Source: VXRJ01 sp965246995 (GTDB taxonomy: Bacteria > Acidobacteriota > Vicinamibacteria > Vicinamibacterales > UBA8438). Taken from it: a DNA stretch of 64,000 nt. Shown here piece after piece: positions 7,668 through 16,125 of this stretch. The position numbers were made by a program, and so were the translations under genes. The stretch lies in the NCBI GenBank assembly GCA_965246995.1, contig OZ252008.1:1984001-2048000 (forward strand). The letters are read 5' to 3'. Below the pieces are notes generated by a model. The model made no database searches. It was not told the DNA's origin and saw nothing but the letters and a program-made list of their open reading frames with translations. Numbering within the stretch: the first letter of the stretch is position 1; the number at the start of each line of letters is the position of its first letter.

Positions 7668-9199
7668 CGCGTGTAGTGGTCCCATCCGTCCGTGTGGTAC
7701 TGCACCAGGATCTGGTTGTTGAGCTGATTCACCTCGACCGGCACCACGTCCATGTCGGGCGGAAATTCGAAAAGCGACCGGACGATGGCCGGCGTCAGGA
7801 ATCGCAGCGCGGCGGGGAAACGGTCTGGAATCTGAAACGGTTCACGGGACGCGACCACGAAGCCCCATTCGCCAAACGACGGGATCGCCGCATGGTAGGG
7901 CGTGGCGTGCAGGCCGGCCGCGCGCACGGTCTCTACGATGCACCAGAACGCCTCCCGTGACACCAACGGCGAGGTGCTCTGGATTGCCGCGATGCCGCCG
8001 CGGTTCAAGTGCGCCGCGAGCCGGCGATAGAAAGTGGTGGTGTACAGCTTGCCGAGCGAGTAGTTCGACGGGTCGGGGAAGTCGACGACGATGAAGTCAT
8101 AGCCGCCGGCGTCCTCTTCGAGCCAGACGAACGCATCGGCGTTGATCACCTCGACCCGCGGCGAGCGCAGCGCGTGGTCGTTGAGCGCGGCAAACGCGTC
8201 ATGCGCGCCGAAGATCTCTGTCATCAACGGGTCGAGGTCCACCAGGGTGATGCGCTCGACACGGTCGTCCCTGAGGATCTCGCGAACCGCCATCCCGTCA
8301 CCGCCGCCCAGCACCAGAGCCCGGCGGGGCATCGCCACCGCGGCCAGACCCGGATGAACGAGCGCCTCGTGGTAGCGGTACTCGTCGAGCGATGAGAACT
8401 GCAGGTCGCCATTGAGGAACAGACGCACGTCGCGGTTCGCCCGAGTCAGGACAATGCGCTGATAGGGGGACGAGCGGGACAGGATGACCGGGTCGGCGTA
8501 CAGTCGCCGCTCGGACCGTTCCATCAGCGCGTCCGAGAAGACGGCGCCAGCAAGCAGCAGGACGAGCGCGGCGTAGGCCTGAACCGTGAGCCACGGCCGC
8601 CGGTGCTGACGGCGGAAGAGGTGGCAGGTCCAGACCGCGACCAGTACGTTGAACACACCGAACACGAACGACGACCGCATCAACCCGACCCGCGGCAGGA
8701 GCCAGAACGGAAAGAGCAGTGACGCCGCGAGCGCGCCGAGGTAGTCGAGCGACAGTACTTTCGACACCAGATCATGCAGTGGGAACTGATCTTCCAGGAT
8801 GCGGATCAGAAACGGGATCTCCAGACCGACCAGCACACCGGTCGCCATGACCCAGCCATAGAGCACGACCCGGAACGAGTCGATCTCGCCGAACGCGAAG
8901 AACAGCACGGGCGAGGAGATGCCGCCGATGACGCCCACGAGGATCTCGATCTCGATGAAACGCGCAACCAGATCGCGCTGGAAGTAGCGTGACAGGAACG
9001 AGCCGACGCCCATGGCGAACAGATAGACGCCGATGATTGTCGAGAACTGCGTCACACTGTCGCCCAGGAGGTAGCTGGCGATGGTGCCGGCCAGCAGCTC
9101 GTAGATCAGCCCGCACGTGGCGATGGTGAAGACGGCGATCAGGAGGGCGTGGGTCTTGGCGCTGGTGTGGTCCGTCGGCGCTGTGCGCGGGTCGTCCAT
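7664..9199 (-). CDS. membrane-embedded spermidine-synthase-like protein (second)
   Basis: 511 residues from an ATG at 9199; a GTG at 9247 would extend it by 16 residues that look non-native. About seven N-terminal membrane helices (LLIAVFTIATCGLIYELLAG onward) are followed by the aminopropyltransferase-like domain with LVLGGGDGMAVREIL, LVDLDP and VVDFPDPSN. It is clearly a paralogue of the protein at 1818-3395. The stop codon TAA is part of the MITE's TTAA target. Before insertion its 3' end overlapped the start of the FAD oxidase gene, implying translational coupling of the two. Confidence 0.85.
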   Translation of the reverse strand: MDDPRTAPTDHTSAKTHALLIAVFTIATCGLIYELLAGTIASYLLGDSVTQFSTIIGVYLFAMGVGSFLSRYFQRDLVARFIEIEILVGVIGGISSPVLFFAFGEIDSFRVVLYGWVMATGVLVGLEIPFLIRILEDQFPLHDLVSKVLSLDYLGALAASLLFPFWLLPRVGLMRSSFVFGVFNVLVAVWTCHLFRRQHRRPWLTVQAYAALVLLLAGAVFSDALMERSERRLYADPVILSRSSPYQRIVLTRANRDVRLFLNGDLQFSSLDEYRYHEALVHPGLAAVAMPRRALVLGGGDGMAVREILRDDRVERITLVDLDPLMTEIFGAHDAFAALNDHALRSPRVEVINADAFVWLEEDAGGYDFIVVDFPDPSNYSLGKLYTTTFYRRLAAHLNRGGIAAIQSTSPLVSREAFWCIVETVRAAGLHATPYHAAIPSFGEWGFVVASREPFQIPDRFPAALRFLTPAIVRSLFEFPPDMDVVPVEVNQLNNQILVQYHTDGWDHYTR

Positions 9200-9321
9200 C
9201 AGGTTATGATCTTGCGCGTCGGGCGGACCAGGGTCAACCGGTCGCACGGCGGCGATGGCTCGTCTGGCGTCGGTCTCACGGTGCGTTCACTCCAGTCAGG
9301 TGGTTCGGTGGTCCTTCAATC

Positions 9322-9903
9322 GTGACGGGCGCGGTACCGGCGGCGGTGATCCACAGCGCGGCAACGCTGCGCTACTTTCTGCTTGACGGGCGCGCGCGTC
9401 TGGATCACTTGCGGGTATACGGCTCACGCCGCATTCCGTGGCAAGACCGCGTAGTGACGTTCTGCGTGTTGGGCACGAGTCACGCGGTGCTTGTCGAGCT
9501 CGGAGATGCGGCGTTGACCGAGCTGCTGACCTGTGCGGCCGGCAAGCTCGATGCACGCGTGCTGGAGCAGCGGAACGCCAGTACGGAGTGGTCGGTCGCT
9601 CGGACGATCGACACGCTGAGGTATGACTGCCGTCTGTCGCTGTTCCAGCTCGACGGGACCGATCGGCTGCGCGGCCCCTTCTCGTGCGCCGATCAGCTCG
9701 CCTTCCACTACGGAGCGCCACACAGGACGGCAGAACCGATGACCCGTATCGGCTGGCGTGCGGATGACGCCACGCTGTCCGTTGAGACCGTGCACACCTA
9801 TCCGCACGAAGGCTGCGGCGTCAGAAGCGAAAGCCGGTTCGAGGTCCTGACGGCAACTGTCGCAACCGTCGCGCCCGCGCGTCGCCGCCCGCCGCGATGC
9901 TGA
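9322..9903 (+). CDS. DUF2617-like protein
   Basis: 193 residues, divergent from the spermidine-synthase-like gene with a gap of about 120 bases that should hold both promoters. The start is a GTG-type codon near 9322. Motifs such as FCVLGTSHAVLVEL near residues 45-60 and the C-terminal VETVHTYPHEGCGVRSES resemble DUF2617 proteins, which are often encoded beside DUF350 and spermidine-synthase-like genes. Function is unknown. The last 15 residues are Arg/Pro-rich and may be read-through beyond the conserved domain. Assignment is from memory of the family pattern. Confidence 0.6.
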   Translation: MTGAVPAAVIHSAATLRYFLLDGRARLDHLRVYGSRRIPWQDRVVTFCVLGTSHAVLVELGDAALTELLTCAAGKLDARVLEQRNASTEWSVARTIDTLRYDCRLSLFQLDGTDRLRGPFSCADQLAFHYGAPHRTAEPMTRIGWRADDATLSVETVHTYPHEGCGVRSESRFEVLTATVATVAPARRRPPRC

Positions 9904-9978
9904 TGCTGGCACGCTGCGCCGCACAGGTTACGATGACCTCGTAAATGGTCCAGGTCGCCGTCAGATCATTTAACAGGC

Positions 9979-10737
9979 ATGGATCTTTGGAATCCACCCA
10001 CACCGCGGGCCACGGCGGAGGTTCGCATGGCCGACGGCGCGCTCATCATGCTCCGGCGGCACGGCAACGCCGCGGGTCCACGTCTGGTTCTCAGCCATGG
10101 CAACGGCCTCGCGGCCGATCTGTACTATCCGTTCTGGTCGCTGTTCACGGATCGCTACGACATCATCCTCTACGATTTCCGTAGCCATGGCTGGAACCCC
10201 GTCGGCGATCGCCGAGTGCACAACATTCCGACGTTCGTGCGCGACAGTCAATACCTCGCGCAGGCGATCGACGCGCGGTTTGGTGAAAAACCGAAAATTG
10301 GCATCTTTTATTCACTTTCGGCGCTGACGGCGCTGCTCCATGGGATCGCGGAGTCCGCGTTCTCGGCCCTCGTGCTGTTCGACCCTCCAGTCTGTCCCCC
10401 GGGCCGCGCTCCTGAGGATTTCGAGGTCACGGGGCAACAGATGGCACAGCGTGCCCGGCAACGCCACGACCGATTCGCGACCCGCGCAGAGTATGCGGAC
10501 ATCCTGCGCCGCTCGCAGAGCTTCGCGCGCATGCAATCGGACGTGCCGGAACTGTTCGCGCACACAACGCTCCGGATCGCTGCCGAATCGGGGTATGAGC
10601 TGTGCTGTCCGCGGGAATACGAAGCTCAGATCTACGAGTACGTCTTCGGTTTGAGGCGCCCCCAGTTTTCTTGGACACGGATTAAGGGACAATCCGATGT
10701 CGAAGGAGGTGGGGCATGGTTGGGTCGAGGCGAGTGA
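9979..10737 (+). pseudogene. alpha/beta hydrolase, 3' end replaced by an IS3 remnant
   Basis: The hydrolase part spans residues about 1-225. It shows an oxyanion-loop-like LVLSHGNGLAADLYYPFW, then IILYDFRSHGWNP, and a nucleophile-elbow position GIFYSLSALTAL where the usual GxSxG is altered to FYSLS. Homology ends near 10655, where sequence from an IS3 inverted end (about 10661) begins; the last 25 or so codons and the stop belong to the insertion. The C-terminal catalytic His region is absent, so the product is probably inactive. It follows the DUF2617-like gene by 75 bases on the same strand. Confidence 0.65.
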
Positions 10738-10938
10738 AGGGAGCTGTGTCGGCGCGGACGGAGGGAGCCGGAGGGCGAGCGGAGTCGGCGCCGACGGCGC
10801 GGCGGTCGCCGAGTTCGTCGAACGCTACAACCAGTGCTGGCGCCTCGAGAAGCTGGCGTATCGCACGCCGCTCGAAGCGCGCGAGGAATACGAGCTACGC
10901 CATGCCGCGTAGCGCAAACGTGTGTCCAAGAAACCGGG
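10659..10938 (+). mobile_element. internally deleted IS3-family element
   Basis: Inverted ends of about 18 bp face each other: CCCAGTTTTCTTGGACAC near 10661 and its near-complement ending GTGTCCAAGAAACCGGG at about 10938. Inside is an ATG at 10697 followed by unrelated codons. The typical C-terminus of an IS3 OrfB follows (VERYNQCWRLEKLAYRTPLE), ending in a stop at about 10912. The catalytic core is missing, so the element is a non-autonomous relic. No clear target duplication was found. Confidence 0.7.
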
Positions 10939-11115
10939 TGCGGTACAAGGACATCCCCGCACAACATCGTGAGCGGTGGAGACCTGCGTTCAGCCGCAGA
11001 AAGACTGGATCGGAGTGTGTACGGCTGCTCGACCCCACCTGTCCGCATGGCGCCGGAAGCATCCCGATCCTGTCGATGAGAGTGGGCGGTATCGGCACTC
11101 CCCCCGCCGTGTCGA
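10939..11115. other. intergenic debris between IS3 relic and integrase
   Basis: About 177 bases between the IS3 end and the integrase stop codon. Short open frames here show no recognisable motif. Nothing further is supported. Confidence 0.4.
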
Positions 11116-12300
11116 CTACGAGCTTTGAGCAGTGAGGTACTCCGCCCAGTCGTTCATCAGCCGCCGCCGACGCTCGAAGAGATCACTGCGGGCGTAGGCC
11201 GCCTCTGTCGGGTTGCGCACCGTATGGGCGAGCGCGGCTTCGACCACCTCACGAGGCGTATTCGTTTGCTCCGCTGCCCAGTCCCGGAAGCTCGACCGGA
11301 ACCCATGCGGCACGGCGGCGATGCCGAGTTCTTTGATCAATTTCGACAGCGTCATGTCAGAGAGCGGCTTCCCGCGTGGACTGCGGAACACCAAGCCCGT
11401 ACCATCACTGCGTCTCCGTGCGTCGTACAGGATCGCGAGCGCCCGCCCGGAGAACGGCACACGGTGATCTCGCTTGGCCTTCATGCGCGCGGCGGGGATG
11501 ATCCACACGCCAGCGTTCAGGTCCATCTCATCCCACGTCGCCAGGCGCACCTCGCCGGACCGCGCCGCCGTCAGCACTAAGAGCTCGAACGCATCCTTGG
11601 TGGTGACCAACGCCCGGGAGGTGCGCACGGTCGCGAGGGCATCCGCCACTTCACCGTGGGGGAGCGCCCGCATGTGTTGGACGACGGCCCGTTGGCGCCC
11701 GAGGGCCTGCCCGAGGGCGTCGCCCGCCGGGTTATCCGGCCGGTAGCCCATGGCCACGGCCCACTTCATCACGGCGCCGATCCGTTGCCGTACCCGCCGC
11801 GCGGTCTCGGGCTTGTCGTGCCAGATCGGGGTCAGGATCGCCAGCACGTCGGCCGTGGTCACGTCGGACACGGGCACCGCCCCGATGCGCGGGAACGCAT
11901 AGGCGCGCAGACTGCGCGGCCAGTCCCGCTCGTACCGCGCGTGCCGCCAGCCGGGGCGCTGCTGTTCCAGCACCACGGCGGCGGCTTCCTCCACCGTGGG
12001 CACCTGCTTGGCGTGGCGCTGCTCGGCCAGCGGATCCCCGCCCGCCCGCGCCTGCTTGCGGTGGGCGAACGCCACGTCGCGCGCCTCGGCCAGCGACACC
12101 AGCGGGTAGCCGCCGAGCCCGAGCATCCGGGGCCGGCCTCGAATGACCAGCCGTTGCACCCACCGGCGCGCCCCGGACGGGTCGACGCGCAAGTTCAGCC
12201 CGTGGCCGTCACAGTAGAAGCCGGGCGGGGCGGTACGCACGAACACGGCACTCAAGCGATGCGTCAGGCGGCGCGACGGCTGCGGAGGGGTGTCTGTCAT
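11116..12300 (-). CDS. P4-type tyrosine recombinase (integrase)
   Basis: 394 residues from the ATG at 12300. The N-terminal DUF4102-type arm-binding domain (residues about 10-90, GLNLRVDPSGARRWVQRL, LGLGGYPLVSLAEAR) is followed by a core-binding domain (about 100-200) and a catalytic domain. Catalytic residues visible are R247 (TAARSGE), H332-x-x-R335 (HGFRSSFRDW), H359 (LAHTVRN) and Y369 (AAYARSDL). The set is complete, so the enzyme may be active. No tRNA lies beside it; a related integrase fragment sits next to the tRNA-Ala region at about 54.2 kb, so a rearranged or separate element is possible. Confidence 0.9.
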   Translation of the reverse strand: MTDTPPQPSRRLTHRLSAVFVRTAPPGFYCDGHGLNLRVDPSGARRWVQRLVIRGRPRMLGLGGYPLVSLAEARDVAFAHRKQARAGGDPLAEQRHAKQVPTVEEAAAVVLEQQRPGWRHARYERDWPRSLRAYAFPRIGAVPVSDVTTADVLAILTPIWHDKPETARRVRQRIGAVMKWAVAMGYRPDNPAGDALGQALGRQRAVVQHMRALPHGEVADALATVRTSRALVTTKDAFELLVLTAARSGEVRLATWDEMDLNAGVWIIPAARMKAKRDHRVPFSGRALAILYDARRRSDGTGLVFRSPRGKPLSDMTLSKLIKELGIAAVPHGFRSSFRDWAAEQTNTPREVVEAALAHTVRNPTEAAYARSDLFERRRRLMNDWAEYLTAQSS

Positions 12301-12635
12301 CGACGAGACCACGTGATTTCTGTCCACAGTTCTGTATACAGATGAAATCCTGATGCGAGCGGAAGCGCCGAGACGATGTGAGGCACCATCGGACAATAAC
12401 CCAGTTTCGCTAGAGAAAGTTACGTGGCCGCTCATGGGACATCACGGGAAGACATCGGAAACCACAAAATGGTGGATGCCGGGCGCGCCATTTTTCAAAA
12501 GAATTCGTCGATTGTGCCCTCTGCCTGGGCACCGGGGGCGAAGGTACAGGCGAAAAAAGTGACCGGTCACCTTCCAAGATTGGCTGACTGAAGTACGCCG
12601 AGCGCCACCCCCGCTCTTCACAACGGCCTGCGCCG
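12301..12635. promoter_or_regulatory. divergent promoter region with 12-bp palindrome
   Basis: 335 bases between the integrase and the HTH-type gene, with no gene visible. A perfect palindrome TCTGTATACAGA lies at 12331-12342, 31 bases upstream of the integrase ATG, and is a candidate operator. The rest contains short inverted repeats but no feature I can name. Confidence 0.35.
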
Positions 12636-13250
12636 ATGGCATGGTGTGACGTCGTGGAGCCCCGTACGCTGCGTGAATGCCGGATCGCGCTCGGCCAGTC
12701 GCAGGCGGCGTTCGCGGCGATGCTCGGTGCGTCTCCCGAGTCGTACCGGCCGTGGGATGCCGGGCGGCGGGCGACGCCGCTGAAGATACTCGCGCGAGCC
12801 CGTGCGCTGGCGACGCATCGCGATGACCACGCGCTCCTTCCGTTACCCGTGCTCGCGCTGCTCATTGGCGTGCACGTCAAGACGCTGCGATCAGCGGCCC
12901 GAGACGGACGACTGCTGGTGACCTATGACACCCGGACGACTTTTCGACAGCTCCGAGCGCGTGCAACGCTTGCAGCCGTCACGCAGTTTCGCCACGCCTA
13001 CTATGGCCGACAGGTGCGGCCGGCGGACCGTCGCGTGTCCTTGACCTGGGCCAGTGTGCCCGACGACTACGCTGAGCAGATCCGCGCGCTTCGTCGCGCA
13101 CGTGGGTTGAGCCAGGCGCAATTGGCCACGCTGGTGGGCGCGGCACGGAAAGCCGTCGTCTACTAATGGGAGGCACGAAAACGCACGCCGTCGCCCGTGT
13201 TCTGGCAACGACTCTCCGCGCTCCACCGGCGTCTGCCGGAGCGACCGTAA
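12636..13250 (+). pseudogene. two-HTH (XRE-like) regulator with an in-frame nonsense codon
   Basis: The open part is 176 codons, stopping with TAA at 13164-13166. The N-terminal HTH (RIALGQSQAAFAAMLGASPE) is followed by a second DNA-binding-like segment (LIGVHVKTLRSAARDGRLL). A C-terminal XRE HTH (IRALRRARGLSQAQLATLVG) runs into the stop. After the TAA the same frame continues for 27 codons as WEARKRTPSPVFWQRL to a second TAA at 13248-13250. This is the expected continuation of an XRE helix-turn-helix, where Q (CAA) is usual at the stop position. A single C-to-T change therefore probably truncated the protein. It may still be a readthrough product. Confidence 0.7.
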
Positions 13251-13294
13251 CTTCCTCAACCCCGTAAGCTGTCCAGACAACGGGGTCCACCTCA

Positions 13295-13438
13295 GTGTTC
13301 GGAGACCGCGTGATCGCGAGTGCGATCCTCGACCGCATTCTGCATCACGCAGTCACGATCAGCATTCGGGGTGACTCATACCGGTTGCAGGACAAGCTCA
13401 AGTCCGGAGTGGTCAAGCCGACAACGGTGGGAACGTGA
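13295..13438 (+). pseudogene. IstB C-terminal remnant (IS21 family)
   Basis: 47 codons ending in TGA. The residues FGDRVIASAILDRILHHAVT and IRGDSYRLQDKLKSG match the C-terminus of the IS21-family ATPase IstB. Nothing upstream preserves the AAA+ core, so only the tail of the gene remains. Confidence 0.75.
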
Positions 13439-13544
13439 GCGACGCCAGGCCCGTGGACGCTGCCGTCGCCGTGGACGCGCTGACGCGCGCCGGCGTTGTT
13501 GCACGAATCGTCACGAGCCCGCACGATGCCGACCGACAGGATCC

Positions 13545-13960
13545 TCACGTGCCGATGCGATATGACACGGGTCGGCCGAGGGCGGTCATCCGATTCAGGA
13601 TCTCACAGCCGAGGACGGCCTCACGCCCCGGCCCAGCTGGACTCCGGGCGCGAAGGCCATCGCCGATGAGGGACTTGTAGCGGAAGACCGTGTGCTCCAC
13701 CCGGCCCTGACGATGGTACCCTGACGCCTACTTCCAGCGGCGCCGGCCGAGCGGCTTCACCAACGTGATCGTCCGATCCCGCGCGGGCGACCGCGGGCCG
13801 TGGCCAGAGAGGTTCGCCGTCTTGGCCGGTGGGATTATGACTGTCGCACCCCCCGCCGTCGCCGTTGCGTAGACGGCGACCGTGTCATAGGCGGCGTCAG
13901 CGGTGACGCGCACGAGAGGGCCATCGACGGCATTGTCAACTTGTTGAGGGCAGCGCGCTC
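13545..13960 (-). pseudogene. IS5-family transposase C-terminal remnant with internal stop
   Basis: Read on the minus strand: VRVTADAAYDTVAVYATA, IIPPAKTANLSG, RDRTITLVKPLGRRRWK, then TAG. The same frame continues as ASGYHRQGRVEHTVFRYKSL, RARSPAG and ILNRMTALGRP to a TGA at 13545-13547. This is the C-terminal half of an IS5/IS4-type DDE transposase. The TAG replaces a sense codon, probably Lys. The N-terminal half is lost against the IS6 remnant. Confidence 0.75.
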
Positions 13961-13992
13961 TTGCCCCGTGAAATCGACGCTCCCGATCGTTT

Positions 13993-14696
13993 TCAGCAGG
14001 CGCACGTCACCGCATCCCATTCAACGAACGCGCGGGTGCGGAGCAGGCGGTGGTGAGCCGACCGCAGGAGGTGTCGACTGACTCGGAAGAGATTCTGCAC
14101 GATACCGTGAACCGACGCGAACCGTTGGAGCTGAGCGGCCGACTTGAAACGCCGCATCTGGCGCTCCCGCTGACGCGTCGGTTGGTGGGAGACCTCGGCT
14201 CGATTGTTCGCGTACTGATCAGTGACGTGGACCACGGACGGCATCACGGTGCGGGCCGCGGCGGCGTAGGAGCGCAGCGGGTCGGTGATCAGTCGTCGAG
14301 GGACACGGCCCTGGGCTTTCAGCAGCGTCCGAAAGCATCGGACGGCTGCTCGCCGATTCCGGTGCGATGGCACGAGGATGTCCAGGACGTCACCGTCCTC
14401 GTCGACCGCGCGCCACAGATACTGTTGGCGACTCTGGATCGTGACGAACACCTCGTCGAGATGCCAGGTGTCTCCCATCCGACCGCGGCGGCGCCGCAGC
14501 CGCCGCGCGTAGACCGGACACCGAACCGCTGGCACCACTGCCGAATCGTCTCGTAGGTGACCGTCACGCCTCGCTGCGCGAGGAGATCTTCGGCATCGCG
14601 GAAGCTGAGGCAGAACCGATGGTAGAGCCAGACCGCGTGGCTGATGATGTCGGGCGGGAATCGATATCCGTGATAGCTGGCCGACTGGCTCCTCAT
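13993..14696 (-). pseudogene. IS6-family transposase, frameshifted
   Basis: The N-terminal part (from 14696) reads YHGYRFPPDIISHAVWLYHR and LLAQRGVTVTYETIRQWCQ, then leaves frame near 14510-14530. The second frame continues with WHLDEVFVTIQSRQQYLWRA, VDEDGDVLDILV, LITDPLRSYAAA and the end YRLLRTRAF-like region to 13993. The IS6 (IS26-like) DDE residues (LDEVF, TDPLRS) are present, but the frame is broken, so the element is inactive. It directly abuts the IS110 left end. Confidence 0.8.
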
Positions 14697-14700
14697 CGGC

Positions 14701-14989
14701 TTACTCTGCCACTCGTCGCCTCAACCTGACTGTGAGCATCATCCCGATGCCTGTCGGGGTCATTGAGTGACACTGGTGGGTGCCGGTGGGTGGTGGCCTG
14801 ACCCACAACCTGACTGACCTAGGGTCCTTGCTATTGACCTGTCGGTCATTGCCCCCCGGCGCATCCGATGGAAGCCAGCTGCCCGGATGGGCCGTGACCC
14901 GATAGGGGCCTGCCTGCACCCATGGCCCGTCACAGTCCTGTCCGCCCACCCCGGGTCAGCTAGCGGACCGTAACCCGAGGAGGCCACCC
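14701..14989 (+). ncRNA. IS110 left-end non-coding region, candidate bridge RNA
   Basis: About 290 bases between the dead IS6 gene and the IS110 transposase start hold no gene. The sequence is rich in short inverted blocks, for example GACC-TGTC-GGTC near 14850 and ATGGG/CCCAT near 14886-14922. In IS110-type elements the long non-coding left end encodes a structured bridge RNA that specifies donor and target DNA. That role here is inferred from position only; I did not fold the RNA or identify its guide loops. Confidence 0.45.
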
Positions 14990-16045
14990 GTGACCACCAG
15001 CATACTGATCCAGCCCGAGGCTCGGACGGTAATCGTCGGCGTTGACACCCACAAGCATGTCCACGTCGCGGTGGCGATCGACACCCGAGGGATCCGCCTC
15101 GGCGATCAATCCTTCGTCGCCGACTCGGGCGGGTATCGGGCGCTGATCACGTGGGCCGACACCCACGGGCGGATCAAGGCGTTTGGCATCGAGGGCACCG
15201 GCAGCTATGGCGCCGGCCTGGCCCGCGCGGTCCGCCGCGCGGGGCATCGTGTCGTCGAAGTGAATCGGGGAGACCGGCACACGCGCCGCGCCGTCGGCAA
15301 GTCCGACACCGTCGATGCCGAGAGCGCCGCCCGGTCCGTGTTGGCGGGCCAAGCGACCGCGACCCCCAAAACCGGGGACGGTGTCGTCGAGATGATCCGG
15401 CAGCTCAAGATCGCGCGGGATACGGCCGGGAAAGCACGCACCGCGGCGATGGTCACGCTGAAGCAGATCGTCGTGAATGCGCCACCCCACCTGCGAGAAG
15501 CCCTCCACGCCCTCACCGATCACCGTCTGCTCACGCGCTGCGCCGCCCTCCGATCGGGCCCGCTCGACACGCCCACCGCAGCCGCCAAGCACACCCTCCG
15601 GGCGCTTGCCCGTCGCTGGCTTGCCCTGGCTGAGGAAATCGCGACGCACGACCAGCACCTCACCCGCCTCACGACCGAGGCGGCGCCCACGCTCTTGGAG
15701 GGCTTCGGTGTCGGCGCCCACACGGCCGCCCAGATGCTGATCATCTTCGGCGACAACCCCGACCGGATTCGCTCAGAAGCCGCCTTTGCGAAGCTGTGCG
15801 GGGCCTGTCCGATCCCGGCTTCGTCCGGGATGACGACCGGCCGGCATCGTCTCTATCGGGGCGGGCACCGACAAGCGAACGCCGCCCTCCATCGCACGGT
15901 CGTCGTCCGCATGCGACTCCACCAGCCGACGGTCGACTACGTCGCCCGCCGGACGGCTGGCGGCCGGACCAGACGCGAGATCATCCGCTGCCTCAAACGC
16001 TTCCTCGCCCGTGAAATCTACCGGGATTGTCCCAAGACCTGTTGA
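14990..16045 (+). CDS. IS110-family transposase, C-terminus altered by IS256 insertion
   Basis: 351 residues from a GTG with GAGGAGG upstream. The RuvC-like DEDD domain is visible: D19 (GVDTHKHVHV), E68 (GIEGTGSYG), D106 and D109 (KSDTVDAES). The C-terminal Tnp domain has PASSGMTTGRHRLYRGG near residue 280. After AREIY the frame enters the IS256 left end and stops after six foreign residues. Across the insertion, bases after 17473 restore QRVMADFRMRRHVTQAA and a stop at 17526. The present protein thus lost about 17 residues but keeps all catalytic motifs. Confidence 0.85.
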   Translation: MTTSILIQPEARTVIVGVDTHKHVHVAVAIDTRGIRLGDQSFVADSGGYRALITWADTHGRIKAFGIEGTGSYGAGLARAVRRAGHRVVEVNRGDRHTRRAVGKSDTVDAESAARSVLAGQATATPKTGDGVVEMIRQLKIARDTAGKARTAAMVTLKQIVVNAPPHLREALHALTDHRLLTRCAALRSGPLDTPTAAAKHTLRALARRWLALAEEIATHDQHLTRLTTEAAPTLLEGFGVGAHTAAQMLIIFGDNPDRIRSEAAFAKLCGACPIPASSGMTTGRHRLYRGGHRQANAALHRTVVVRMRLHQPTVDYVARRTAGGRTRREIIRCLKRFLAREIYRDCPKTC

Positions 16046-16073
16046 TCTTCTGATGTAAGAGCGGCGGCTTCTT

Positions 16074-16100
16074 CACCCTCCGTGTGATACGGAGGGGGTG
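16074..16100 (+). terminator. hairpin just inside IS256 left end
   Basis: The arms CACCCTCCGT and ACGGAGGGGGTG flank a 5-base loop between the inverted repeat and the transposase start. There is no T-run, so it is more likely a block to read-in transcription or translation than a classical terminator. Confidence 0.4.
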
Positions 16101-16125
16101 CCTAAACCAAGAAGGAGCCACCGCC

